Below, piece by piece: positions 47,993 to 56,232 of a stretch of DNA of 64,000 bases. Both the position numbers and the translations under genes were made by a program. The stretch lies in assembly GCF_042652185.1 (NCBI RefSeq), contig NZ_JBHSIX010000005.1; one strand, written 5' to 3'. The stretch comes from Actinacidiphila fildesensis. GTDB lineage: Bacteria; Actinomycetota; Actinomycetes; Streptomycetales; Streptomycetaceae. Under the pieces are notes generated by a model. That model saw only the letters and a program-made list of their open reading frames with translations. It was not told the origin of the DNA and did no database searches. How positions within the stretch are numbered: position 1 is the first letter of the stretch; the number at the start of each line of letters is the position of its first letter.

Positions 47993-48895
47993 CTACGCCT
48001 CGGCCTCGGGCGCGTCGAGGAGGGTCATCTCCTGCTCCGTGAGACGCAGCGCGCCCGCGGCGACATTGGCGGTGAGGTGGTCCGGATTGCCGGTCCCCGG
48101 AATGGCCAGCACGTGCGGACCCTGCTGGAGCGTCCAGGCGAGCCGGACCTGCGCGGACGACACACCGCGCGCGTCCGCGATGGCGCGTACCTGGGCGTTC
48201 TCCGCACCGGTCGCGCCCGACTCGCGCCCTTCACCGGCGATGGCGAAGAACGGCACGAACGCGATCCGCTGCTCCCCGCAGAGGTTCAGGAAGTCGTCGG
48301 TACGCGGGCGCCGCGCGTCGATGCCGTAGCGGTTCTGCACGCAGACGACGGGCGCGATGGCCTGGGCCTCGGCGAGATGTTCGGCGCGGACGTTCGACAG
48401 CCCCAGATGACGGATGAGACCGGCGTCCCGCAGTTCGGCCAGCGCCCCGAAGTGCTCGGCGATCGAGCCGGGTGCGTTCATCCGCAGATTCACCACGTCG
48501 AGGTGGTCCCGTCCGAGCTGCCGCAGGTTCTCCTCCACCTGCCCGCGCAACTGGTCCGGCGTGGGCCAGGGCAGCCACGCACCCGAAGCGTCCCGGCTCG
48601 GACCGACCTTCGTGACGATCACCAGATCGTCCGGGTACGGGGCCAGCGCCCGATTGATCAGCTCATTGGCGGAGCGCAGCGACGAGAAGTAGAACGCGGC
48701 GGTGTCGATGTGGTTCACACCGAGCTCGATCGCCCGGCGCAGCACCGTGATCGACCGCTCACGGTCGCTCGGCGTCCCGAGATCGAACGCGGCACTCCCG
48801 GTCAGGCGCATCGCGCCGAGTCCGATCCGGTTGACCGTCAGGTCACCGAGCTTCCAGGTACCTGCGGCCTCGGCGGTGATCGTCCGTGCGGGCAA
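47993..48895 (-). CDS. Aldo/keto reductase
   Basis: NADPH-dependent oxidoreductase of 300 residues with a TIM-barrel fold. The catalytic Asp lies in NHIDTAAFY and the Lys in VIVTKVG. The usual catalytic His position reads NLRMN where many family members have LVHxP. QVRLAWTLQQGPHVLAIPGT is the cofactor-binding end. TTG 48895, behind AGAGGA, is the best start. It converges with the EF-G-like gene. The substrate is unknown. Confidence 0.9.
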   Translation of the reverse strand: MPARTITAEAAGTWKLGDLTVNRIGLGAMRLTGSAAFDLGTPSDRERSITVLRRAIELGVNHIDTAAFYFSSLRSANELINRALAPYPDDLVIVTKVGPSRDASGAWLPWPTPDQLRGQVEENLRQLGRDHLDVVNLRMNAPGSIAEHFGALAELRDAGLIRHLGLSNVRAEHLAEAQAIAPVVCVQNRYGIDARRPRTDDFLNLCGEQRIAFVPFFAIAGEGRESGATGAENAQVRAIADARGVSSAQVRLAWTLQQGPHVLAIPGTGNPDHLTANVAAGALRLTEQEMTLLDAPEAEA

Positions 48896-49105
48896 GAGCG
48901 GTCCTCTCGATCGATCTTCGTCCGGTGGTCCCGGCAGCACTGCGGAGATCGGATTATGAGGCGCCGGTCGGCGTGCCGGGAAGCCGGGAGAGGTGCGGTG
49001 ATCATCACATCCGGAGCGGGAATCCGCGGCCGGGGATTCAGGTTGAGATCGGCAACGACATCACACCGCCGGCGGGGACGCCCGCCGGCATGACGCTCTA
49101 CCGTG

Positions 49106-49151
49106 CAGGGCCGCTCCTCGGCAGTGTCGACACTGCCGAGGAGCGGCCCTG
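49106..49151. terminator. 46-bp perfect palindrome after geosmin synthase
   Basis: A perfect dyad centred at 49128.5 has 23-bp arms, beginning CAGGGCCGCTCCTCGGCAGT. It lies 17 bp beyond the geosmin synthase stop codon and can form a hairpin on either strand, so it is a probable bidirectional terminator. A regulatory role is also possible. Confidence 0.75.
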
Positions 49152-49167
49152 AAATCGCTGCGGCGCC

Positions 49168-51480
49168 TCAGACGGCGCCGCGGCGGGCGCCGCGGTCGTG
49201 GGAGCGCTCTGCGGGTGAGGGCAAGAAGATGCGGGCGGCCGAGGTGCCCAGGCCGGCTGGGGTGGCCCAGGCGTGTCCTTCCGGGGAAGGCAGGGACGGC
49301 AGTGCCAGGGGCTCGGACGGGAGGGTGGTCCGAGAGGTGGGTGTGTGGGGGACGCCGCTGTAGGGCAGGGTGCTCGGCAGGTCGGCGTCGTAGTAGCGGC
49401 GCACGCCCCGGTGCCAGTTGAGGATGCCGACGAGCCAGTCCTGCAGTTCCTTCATGTACTCGTCCATGGTCGCCCGGCCCTCGGCGTCCAGGTCGAAGTC
49501 GTCGTAGAGCACGGGAAGTTCGTGCTCCATCGCGTGCTGGAACTGGGCGAGCCGGGACGACATCAGATCCGCGACGATCTTCAGGGCGGTCGGATAGTCG
49601 CAGTCGAAGAAGTTCTCGACGACGAGGATGAGGTTGTGGATCTCTCCCTCGTACTGGATCTCCTTCTGGTACGAGAAGACGTCGTTGATCAGGAATCCGT
49701 AGTCGGAGACCGCGTTCTCGATCGCGCGCAACGTGCCGCTCTCATAGATCCCCGGCGGCAGCTTCTTGCCGTGCCGCATCCGGCACAGGCTCATGGTGAG
49801 GTCGGAGCCGAAGGTGAACCGGCGCATCTCCAGGTAGTCGATGGGGTCGGGGATGCGGTTCTGGTGCTGGTTGTGGAGTTCCCACAGCCAGCTGTCCAGC
49901 ATGACCTCGATGGTGCGCTGGAAGGCCCGGCGCTGGTCCATGTCCATGGGCACGATGGTGCGGCCCCACAGGTCCGCGAGGCCGCGTTCCATCGGGGTGA
50001 CCGCCAGGGCGGCTCCGACGGCCGGGTCCTCGACGGTCATACAGGCCTTCAGACGATCGGTGCACAGCTTCGCGCCGGCGAGGTCGTGGGTGCGGCCGAA
50101 GGCGAGCGGGTACAGGTCGTCGCCGTAGGTCCCCCAGGTCAGCCACTCCGCGCTGAGCTCCAGTTCCTCACGCGTGGCGTCCGGATCGAGGCCGGCCGAG
50201 CAGAGGGCGAAGTCGTAGCCGGCGAGCTTGGCCTCGTCCCAGATGTCGGCGAGCAGGCCCATCCGTCCGGCCCAGGCGACGGATTCCTTCCGCGCGTGAT
50301 CGAGGTGCGGACTGACCGTCAGAGTGAACGGCAGGTCGAAGTCCGGTAGTCGGGAGGGGCCGACGTGCCGGCGCGGCACGTTGCTGTGGCTCCGCAGCCG
50401 GGCCTTGGCCGGCCGGCCGAAGAGCGTCTTGATGTCCAGGACCGACGTGCCGACGGCTCCCCCGAACAGGGCGTTCGGGGTGGTGACCGCGCCTTCGTTC
50501 ATGTAGCGGCTGGAGCGCAGATGCCACTCGTGGCCGCCGGACTGCCAGTCCTGGAGCCCCTTCACGTACGCGGCGACGGCGGCGCACTGCGCCGGATCCA
50601 GGCCCTTCTCCACGCAGAGCGCCGGGACTTCGGTCAGCGCGGTGTTCTCGAACTGCTGCAGCCGCGAGGTGAGCAGATCGTTGACGGCCTCGGCCGCCTC
50701 CTGGGTCGTACAGCCCAGGAAGGTCTCCAACACCAGGACACCGTTGCTGAGTTCGCCCTCCTCCTCCACCTCCCGCTGGTACGAGAAGAGGTCGTTCCGC
50801 AGGTGGACGCCGTCCGAGAAGGCGTCGGTGAGGACGCGCAGCGGACGGGTCCCCGCGACCGGGACCGGGAGCTCGGCGTTCGCCGCGAACTCGATGATCC
50901 CCGCGGACCAGGGCGCCCCGCCCACCTTCCGGCGCATCTCGATGTACTCGACGGGGTTGGCGATCCGCCCGGTGTCGATGTTGGCGAGTTCCCACAGGGA
51001 CTCGTTGAGGAGGTTGCGGGTCGACTCCGCGAAGCGCTCGCGCCAGGCGTACGACATGCTCGGCACGGTGCGCGCCCACAGGTCGGCGAGCCCGGCCTCC
51101 ACCGGGTTGCGCGGCTCCGGGAAGCCGTCCGCCAGATCCATCGGCATGAACGCCGGCAGCCGGTCCAGATACTCCTTGCCGCCCTCCCGGTCGGGAGTCC
51201 GTTTGTACAGCTCCAGGAAGTGGTCGTCGAAGAAGAACACCCACACGTACCAGTCGGTGACCAGCGACAACACGTCGGCGTCGCAGTCCGGGTGGGTGTA
51301 CGAGCACAGCAGGGCGTAGTCGTGGGCGTCGAGGTCCTTCTGCTCCCAGATCCCTGAACCCTCCAACATGCCCATTCCCCGGGCCCAGACCCTGGACTGC
51401 TCACGGGCCGCTTCCAGATGCGGGTTGAGCCGGGCCGGGTACGGCATGTAGAACTCGGGCAGGTCAAACGGCTGAGTCAC
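49168..51480 (-). CDS. geoA: Geosmin synthase (two-domain terpene cyclase)
   Basis: Bifunctional enzyme of 770 residues that makes geosmin, the earthy odorant, from farnesyl diphosphate. The N-terminal domain cyclises FPP to germacradienol/germacrene D using the Asp-rich FFFDDHFLE motif near residue 85 and the NSE motif NDLFSYQREVEEE. The C-terminal domain converts germacradienol to geosmin and carries GDDLYP and INDVFSYQKEIQYEGE. It starts at GTG 51480 behind GGAGGGG. Length and order match known streptomycete enzymes. It is monocistronic and ends at a long palindrome. Confidence 0.98.
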   Translation of the reverse strand: MTQPFDLPEFYMPYPARLNPHLEAAREQSRVWARGMGMLEGSGIWEQKDLDAHDYALLCSYTHPDCDADVLSLVTDWYVWVFFFDDHFLELYKRTPDREGGKEYLDRLPAFMPMDLADGFPEPRNPVEAGLADLWARTVPSMSYAWRERFAESTRNLLNESLWELANIDTGRIANPVEYIEMRRKVGGAPWSAGIIEFAANAELPVPVAGTRPLRVLTDAFSDGVHLRNDLFSYQREVEEEGELSNGVLVLETFLGCTTQEAAEAVNDLLTSRLQQFENTALTEVPALCVEKGLDPAQCAAVAAYVKGLQDWQSGGHEWHLRSSRYMNEGAVTTPNALFGGAVGTSVLDIKTLFGRPAKARLRSHSNVPRRHVGPSRLPDFDLPFTLTVSPHLDHARKESVAWAGRMGLLADIWDEAKLAGYDFALCSAGLDPDATREELELSAEWLTWGTYGDDLYPLAFGRTHDLAGAKLCTDRLKACMTVEDPAVGAALAVTPMERGLADLWGRTIVPMDMDQRRAFQRTIEVMLDSWLWELHNQHQNRIPDPIDYLEMRRFTFGSDLTMSLCRMRHGKKLPPGIYESGTLRAIENAVSDYGFLINDVFSYQKEIQYEGEIHNLILVVENFFDCDYPTALKIVADLMSSRLAQFQHAMEHELPVLYDDFDLDAEGRATMDEYMKELQDWLVGILNWHRGVRRYYDADLPSTLPYSGVPHTPTSRTTLPSEPLALPSLPSPEGHAWATPAGLGTSAARIFLPSPAERSHDRGARRGAV

Positions 51481-51610
51481 TGGGCCGCCCCTCCAATTTT
51501 GCGCGCCAGTTGGTCAGGCCCAGTCATGCCCAAGGAGCCGGTGGCCATACGGAGTACCGCGTCGTCTCACACGAAAGTATGACGTTCCGCCAAAACACCC
51601 CGAACGAGCG

Positions 51611-51646
51611 GCCGGTTCTGCAGACGGCTGACTCCGCAGAACCGGC
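51611..51646. terminator. Hairpin terminator of DUF5133 gene
   Basis: Arms GCCGGTTCTGC and GCAGAACCGGC are perfect over 11 bp with a 14-base loop, 20 bp downstream of the DUF5133 stop codon. Confidence 0.65.
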
Positions 51647-51665
51647 GCGACGACGGATCCAGACC

Positions 51666-51899
51666 TCAGCCGACCGCGGTGGGCGTGCGGGGAGCGGTGG
51701 GAATCGGCCGGGTCTGCTCGCGGGCGGCGAGGAGCGCCGCCCCGATGTCCCGGGTGCCGGTGGAGACGCACAACGTGTACGCGGTGTCCTGGAGTTGGCG
51801 GTGGACGTACGTGTCGACGGCGTCGGAGCGGGCGAGTAACTGCAGGGCGTCGTAACGTTCCAGCAGGTTCCGCAGTACGGCGGGGTGGGCCATCAGCAT
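51666..51899 (-). CDS. DUF5133 protein with TTA codon
   Basis: A 77-residue helical protein begins MLMAHPAVLRNLLERYDALQ and contains TAYTLCVSTGTRDIGAALLA, as in the streptomycete DUF5133 family. ATG 51899 follows GAGGGAG. Leu21 is encoded by TTA (51837-51839), so translation should need bldA tRNA and occur mainly late in development. Function unknown. It lies between geosmin synthase and phosphoketolase. Confidence 0.8.
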   Translation of the reverse strand: MLMAHPAVLRNLLERYDALQLLARSDAVDTYVHRQLQDTAYTLCVSTGTRDIGAALLAAREQTRPIPTAPRTPTAVG

Positions 51900-51978
51900 C
51901 GTGGAACTCCCTCGGCTCGGCGGTTCGGTGCGGCGGTTTCGTGCGTCAGCCCTGCACGACGGTGGCGTGCGGCCGGTT

Positions 51979-54372
51979 TCAGCCGGTCCAGGTCCAGTCC
52001 GCGACCTCGGGCAGGTCCACCCCGTGTTCGCGGATCCAGGCGTGGTGGCGCAGCCGCACGTCCTCCATGTCCTGCCGGACGGAGGCGGCGCGGACGGCGA
52101 GGCCGGGAACGCGGTCGATGACGTCCATGACCAGGCGGTAGCGGTCGAGGTCGTTGCGGACCACCATGTCGAACGGCGTGGTGGTGGTGCCCTCCTCCTT
52201 GTAACCGCGCACATGCAGGTTCGCGTGGCCGGCACGGCGGTAGGCCAGCCGGTGGATGAGCCACGGGTAGCCGTGGTACGCGAAGACGACCGGCCGGTCG
52301 CGGGTGAACAGGGCGTCGTACTCGGCGTCGTGCATGCCGTGCGGGTGTTCCTCCTTCGGCAGCAGCCGGGCGAGGTCGACCACGTTCACGACCCGCACCC
52401 TCAGCTCCGGCAGATGGACGCGCAGCAGTTGCGCGGCGGCCAGGACTTCCATCGTGGGAACGTCCCCGGCGCACGCCAGCACCACATCGGGCTCGCCGGT
52501 GCCGTCCTCCGTGCCGGCCCACTCCCAGACCCCGGCGCCGCGGGCGCAGTGCGCTCGGGCCTGGTCCAGGGTGAGCCAGTCGAAGCAGGGCTGCTTGCCG
52601 GCGACGACGACATTGACGTAGTCGCGGCTGCGCAGCACGTGATCGGCCACCGCCAGCAGGGTGTTGGTGTCCGGGGGCAGATAGACCCGGACGACCTCGG
52701 GGCTCTTGTTCAGGACGTGGTCGATGAAGCCGGGGTCCTGGTGGGAGAAGCCGTTGTTGTCCTGCCGCCACACGTGCGAGGTGAGCAGGTAGTTCAGCGA
52801 CGCGATGGGGCGGCGCCAGGGCAGCCGCCGGGAGACGCGCAGCCATTTGATGTGCTGGTTGACCATCGAGTCGACGATGTGGACGAACGCCTCGTAGCAG
52901 GAGAACAGACCGTGCCTGCCGGTCAGGAGATAGCCCTCCAGCCAGCCCTGGCAGGTGTGTTCCGAGAGGATCTCCATGACCCTGCCGTGCCGGTCCAGGT
53001 CCTCGTCGACCTCCAGGGTCTCGCCCTGCCATGCCTTGCCCGTGGCCCGGTAGACGCTCTGCAGGCGGTTGGACGCGGTCTCGTCCGGGCCGACCAGCCG
53101 GAAGTCGCGGCGCTCCGCGGTGTCCTCCATGATCGTCTCCACCAGGTCGCCCAGGACGCGCGTGGGCTCGTGGAGGGTCGCGCCGGGTTTGTCGACGGGA
53201 ACGGCGTACCGCTCCAGCGCCGGGATCGGCAGGTCCCGCAGCAGCAGACCGCCGTTGGCGTGCGCACTCGCGCCGAGCCTTCGTTCGTCGTCCGGCAGGC
53301 ATTCCAGCACCTGGTCGCGCGGGCGGCCGTGCTCGTCGAACAGCTCGGCCGGCCGGTAGGACTGCAGCCAGGCCTCCAACTGGCGCAGGTGCTCCGGGTT
53401 GTCGCGCACTCCGGACAGCGGGACCTGGTGGGCGCGCCAGGTGCCTTCGACGGGCAGCCCGTCGACCTCCGCGGGACCGGTCCAGCCCTTGGGGGTGCGC
53501 AGGACGATCATCGGCCAGCGGGCGCGTTCTCCAACGCCCTCCTCGCGGGCGGTGCGCTGGATGAGGGCGATGCGGTCCAGTGCCGTGTCCATCGCACGGG
53601 CCATGTCCTGGTGCACGCGCAGCGGGTCGTCCCCGGTGACGTGGATCGGTTCGTGGCCCAGCCCGCGCATCAGGTCGTCGAGTTCGGCCTCGGGGATCCG
53701 TGCCAGGACCGTCGGATTGGCGATCTTGTAGCCGTTCAGATGCAGGATCGGCAGGACCGCTCCGTCGTTCACCGGGTCGAGGAACTTGTTGGAGTGCCAC
53801 GAGGCGGCCAGCGGTCCCGTCTCGGCCTCACCGTCGCCGATGACGCAGGCGACGAGCAGGCCGGGGTTGTCCAGTGCGGCGCCGTAGGCGTGCGAGAGCG
53901 AGTAGCCCAGCTCCCCGCCCTCGTGGATCGATCCGGGCGTCTCCGGTGCCACGTGGCTGGGGACCCCGCCCGGGAAGGAGAACTGCCGGAACAGCTTGCC
54001 CATGCCCGAGGCGTCCCGGCCGATGTCCGGGTACGTCCGGCTGTAGGTCCCCTCCAGCCAGGTGTTCGCCAGTACCGCCGGTCCTCCGTGCCCCGGCCCC
54101 CACACGCACAGCGTGTCCTGGTCGCGTGCCTTGATCACCCGGTTGAGGTGGGTGTGGACGAGGTTGAGACCGGGCGAGGTGCCCCAGTGGCCCAGCAGCC
54201 GGGGCTTGATGTGCTCCGGGAGCAGGGGTTCGGTGAGCAGCGGGTTGGCCATCAGGTAGATCTGGCCGACGGCCAGGTAGTTCGCCGCCCGCCAGTGCGC
54301 GTTCAGTGCCGCCAGTTCGGCGTCGTCAAGGTAGGTGTCGTTCTTTTGCGTCTCTGACCTGGTGCCAGGCAT
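51979..54372 (-). CDS. xfp: Phosphoketolase
   Basis: Thiamine-diphosphate enzyme of 797 residues that splits xylulose 5-phosphate (and perhaps fructose 6-phosphate) with phosphate into acetyl phosphate and a sugar phosphate. Signature segments are GHWGTSPGLNLVHTHLNRVI, GPGHGGPAVLANTWLEGTYS, ThDP-binding GDGEAETGPLAASWHSNKFL, and the late FAYHGYPWLIHRLAYRR. ATG 54372 is placed six bases from GGAGGAG. A GGGCCG-AA-CGGCCC box lies 92 bp upstream, linking it to the response regulator nearby. Acetyl-phosphate formation suits energy-poor or low-oxygen states. Confidence 0.96.
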   Translation of the reverse strand: MPGTRSETQKNDTYLDDAELAALNAHWRAANYLAVGQIYLMANPLLTEPLLPEHIKPRLLGHWGTSPGLNLVHTHLNRVIKARDQDTLCVWGPGHGGPAVLANTWLEGTYSRTYPDIGRDASGMGKLFRQFSFPGGVPSHVAPETPGSIHEGGELGYSLSHAYGAALDNPGLLVACVIGDGEAETGPLAASWHSNKFLDPVNDGAVLPILHLNGYKIANPTVLARIPEAELDDLMRGLGHEPIHVTGDDPLRVHQDMARAMDTALDRIALIQRTAREEGVGERARWPMIVLRTPKGWTGPAEVDGLPVEGTWRAHQVPLSGVRDNPEHLRQLEAWLQSYRPAELFDEHGRPRDQVLECLPDDERRLGASAHANGGLLLRDLPIPALERYAVPVDKPGATLHEPTRVLGDLVETIMEDTAERRDFRLVGPDETASNRLQSVYRATGKAWQGETLEVDEDLDRHGRVMEILSEHTCQGWLEGYLLTGRHGLFSCYEAFVHIVDSMVNQHIKWLRVSRRLPWRRPIASLNYLLTSHVWRQDNNGFSHQDPGFIDHVLNKSPEVVRVYLPPDTNTLLAVADHVLRSRDYVNVVVAGKQPCFDWLTLDQARAHCARGAGVWEWAGTEDGTGEPDVVLACAGDVPTMEVLAAAQLLRVHLPELRVRVVNVVDLARLLPKEEHPHGMHDAEYDALFTRDRPVVFAYHGYPWLIHRLAYRRAGHANLHVRGYKEEGTTTTPFDMVVRNDLDRYRLVMDVIDRVPGLAVRAASVRQDMEDVRLRHHAWIREHGVDLPEVADWTWTG

Positions 54373-54463
54373 ATCCATCTCCTCCGCAGGCGCCGGACCG
54401 GCGTCGCTCCTACTCTGCGACGCGGTGCGGCCCTGCCTCTTGGGCCGATGAGGGACATCCGGG

Positions 54464-54477
54464 GGGCCGAACGGCCC
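54464..54477. promoter_or_regulatory. OsdR/DosR-like box before phosphoketolase
   Basis: GGGCCGAACGGCCC is a 6+6 inverted repeat with a 2-base gap, the clearest copy of the box found through 54-60.5 kb. Confidence 0.6.
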
Positions 54478-54504
54478 TCACTTCCAGCGGCGTGAACCGC
54501 GGTG

Positions 54505-54996
54505 TCAGAAGTCGTCCTCCGCGCCGCCCACCGATACCGAGCCGTCGCGATACACCCCGAACGGGCCGTACAGGTCGAGCAGCCGGGTGCGCGTGGAGTG
54601 CAGCCGGTCTCCGATGACCGCGGCGCAGAGCAGGACGAACTCATGTCCCAGAGCGGGATCGGCAACACACAGTTCACGGACCGCCGCCGCCGGGAACTCC
54701 CAGGCCTGCACGGCGGTGTGCGCCTGGGCGCCGAGTTGCCACCGGAACGGCGGGAACAGCCAGGACCAGCCGAGGAGTTCGCCCGCCGAGACGGTCTGCA
54801 CCACGGCTGCCTGCCGTCCGGGGACGTGCAGGTCCAGGGTCACCTCGCCACGGTCCAGGACCCAGAAGCGTTCGGCGGTCCGGTCGGCGTCGAAGATCCG
54901 GGTGCCCAGGGGAAAGGCGACCGGTGTGGACAACGCCATGAGTCGGTCACGGTGTGCGGTGGTGAGCCTGTCGAGAAGGGAGTGTGTGGTGGACAT
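54505..54996 (-). CDS. Cyclic nucleotide-binding-domain protein
   Basis: A 163-residue single-domain protein of the Crp/Fnr sensor fold with no DNA-binding domain. LGTRIFDADRTAERFWVLDR, GEVTLDLHVPGRQAAVVQTV and GELLGWSWLFPPFRWQLGA follow the cNMP-fold order, although the usual phosphate-binding RxS/T loop is not evident. ATG 54996 is chosen by family length; an upstream ATG at 55089 is possible. It sits between phosphoketolase and the response regulator with a box upstream, so it probably belongs to the same regulon. Confidence 0.8.
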   Translation of the reverse strand: MSTTHSLLDRLTTAHRDRLMALSTPVAFPLGTRIFDADRTAERFWVLDRGEVTLDLHVPGRQAAVVQTVSAGELLGWSWLFPPFRWQLGAQAHTAVQAWEFPAAAVRELCVADPALGHEFVLLCAAVIGDRLHSTRTRLLDLYGPFGVYRDGSVSVGGAEDDF

Positions 54997-55137
54997 CGCA
55001 CTGTCCGTTTCCGCGGCTCCGCGGTCTTCGACGTGTGCAGGCGTGGTCGCGCTTCGCCGCTCTGGTTTGTCCGTGCTCCGGTTGTCCATCAATCCTGCCT
55101 GCCCTCCCATCCTCACCCAGGGGGCGCTGACGCGCAG

Positions 55138-55152
55138 GGGCCCGAACGTCCT
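55138..55152. promoter_or_regulatory. OsdR-like box upstream of cNMP gene
   Basis: GGGCCCGAACGTCCT keeps the GGG...CGAACG...CC pattern of the neighbouring boxes with some mismatches. It lies about 140 bp before the cyclic nucleotide-binding gene. Confidence 0.4.
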
Positions 55153-55237
55153 CAGTTGCCGGCGGGGTGGCCCGCTTGCGCGGCGGCATCCGCCGACGAG
55201 CAACCGGGGACGGGGGCGAACGGTCAGTGTGCGCCGG

Positions 55238-55951
55238 TCACCGTCGGTGACCGGCGTCGTGCCGGCCTTCCTGGTTCAGCCGGTCCTGGGCCTGGGTCGC
55301 GATCACGGCGGCCTGGACGCGTCGCTCCACGCCCAGCTTGGCGAGCAGCCGTGAGATGTGGTTCTTGACGGTCTTCTCCGCGAGGTACAACCGCTGTCCG
55401 ATCTGCCGGTTGGTCAGCCCTTCGCCGACCAGCGCCAGGATCTCCCGCTCCCGTTCGGTCAGGGTGGGCAGCGCGACCAGTTCCGGTGCCGGTTCCTCCG
55501 CGCCGCGCAGCTTGGACATCAGCCGGGCCGCCGCGCTGGGGTCGAGAGTCGACTGTCCGGAGGCGACGGTGCGGACGGCCGAGACGAGGTCGGAACCGCG
55601 GATCTGTTTCAGCACGAACCCCGAGGCACCGGCCATGATCGCGTCGAGGAGCGCCTCCTCGTCGTCGAAGGACGTGAGCATCAGGCACGCGAGCTCGGGC
55701 ATCTTGGAGCGGAGCTCCCGGCAGACCGTCACTCCGTCACCGTCCGGCAGCCGCACGTCCAGCACGGCGACCTGCGGGCGCAGCGCGGGAATGCGGATGA
55801 GGGCCTGCTCCACGGTGCCGGCCTCGCCGATCACCGTGATGTCCGGTTCGTCGTCCAGCAGGTCACGCACCCCCCGCCGCACCACTTCATGGTCGTCGAG
55901 GAGGAAGACCGTGATCCCGGCCGCGGGGGTGGGACGGTCGCTGTCCGACAT
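55238..55951 (-). CDS. NarL/LuxR response regulator (DosR/OsdR-like)
   Basis: Two-component regulator of 237 residues. The receiver shows FLLDDHEVVRRG with the acidic pair, the phosphorylated Asp in VAVLDVRLPDGDG and the switch Lys in GFVLKQIRG. The LuxR-type helix-turn-helix reads LTEREREILALVGEGLTNRQ to YLAEKTVKNHISRLLAKL. This is the DevR/DosR arrangement. ATG 55951 lies six bases after AGGAG. It is divergent from a GAF histidine kinase, its likely partner, and is the best candidate to bind the GGGCCG-nn-CGGCCC boxes. Confidence 0.93.
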   Translation of the reverse strand: MSDSDRPTPAAGITVFLLDDHEVVRRGVRDLLDDEPDITVIGEAGTVEQALIRIPALRPQVAVLDVRLPDGDGVTVCRELRSKMPELACLMLTSFDDEEALLDAIMAGASGFVLKQIRGSDLVSAVRTVASGQSTLDPSAAARLMSKLRGAEEPAPELVALPTLTEREREILALVGEGLTNRQIGQRLYLAEKTVKNHISRLLAKLGVERRVQAAVIATQAQDRLNQEGRHDAGHRR

Positions 55952-55995
55952 CAAGAGCTCCTGAATCCTGCGCCGGGATTCGCCGTCCAGCGGAC

Positions 55996-56065
55996 GGGTC
56001 CCGAACGGCGCTCACCGTTCAGTCTGCGGCTCCCCGCGCCGTGGTGACAGGGCCAGGTGGCCCTG
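55996..56065. promoter_or_regulatory. Boxes in the regulator/kinase divergent region
   Basis: A degenerate GGGTCCCGAACGGCGCTC (starting 55996) lies about 45 bp before the response regulator. A perfect CAGGGCCA-GG-TGGCCCTG dyad (56048-56065) lies about 170 bp before the kinase. Both fit the local box pattern, and autoregulation is likely. Confidence 0.5.
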
Positions 56066-56232
56066 ATCCGTGGTGTCATCGCCACCGCACCCTCCCATTC
56101 TCCGCTCTTCGGGGCCCAGCCGCCGGAGGGCCGCCGCCCGCGGGCACGCCGTGGAGTGGACCGGGGCGAGTACGGTGGAGGGGGCTGTGACGATGGGCCT
56201 GCATTCCGTCACGAGCACCTGGAGGCATATCG

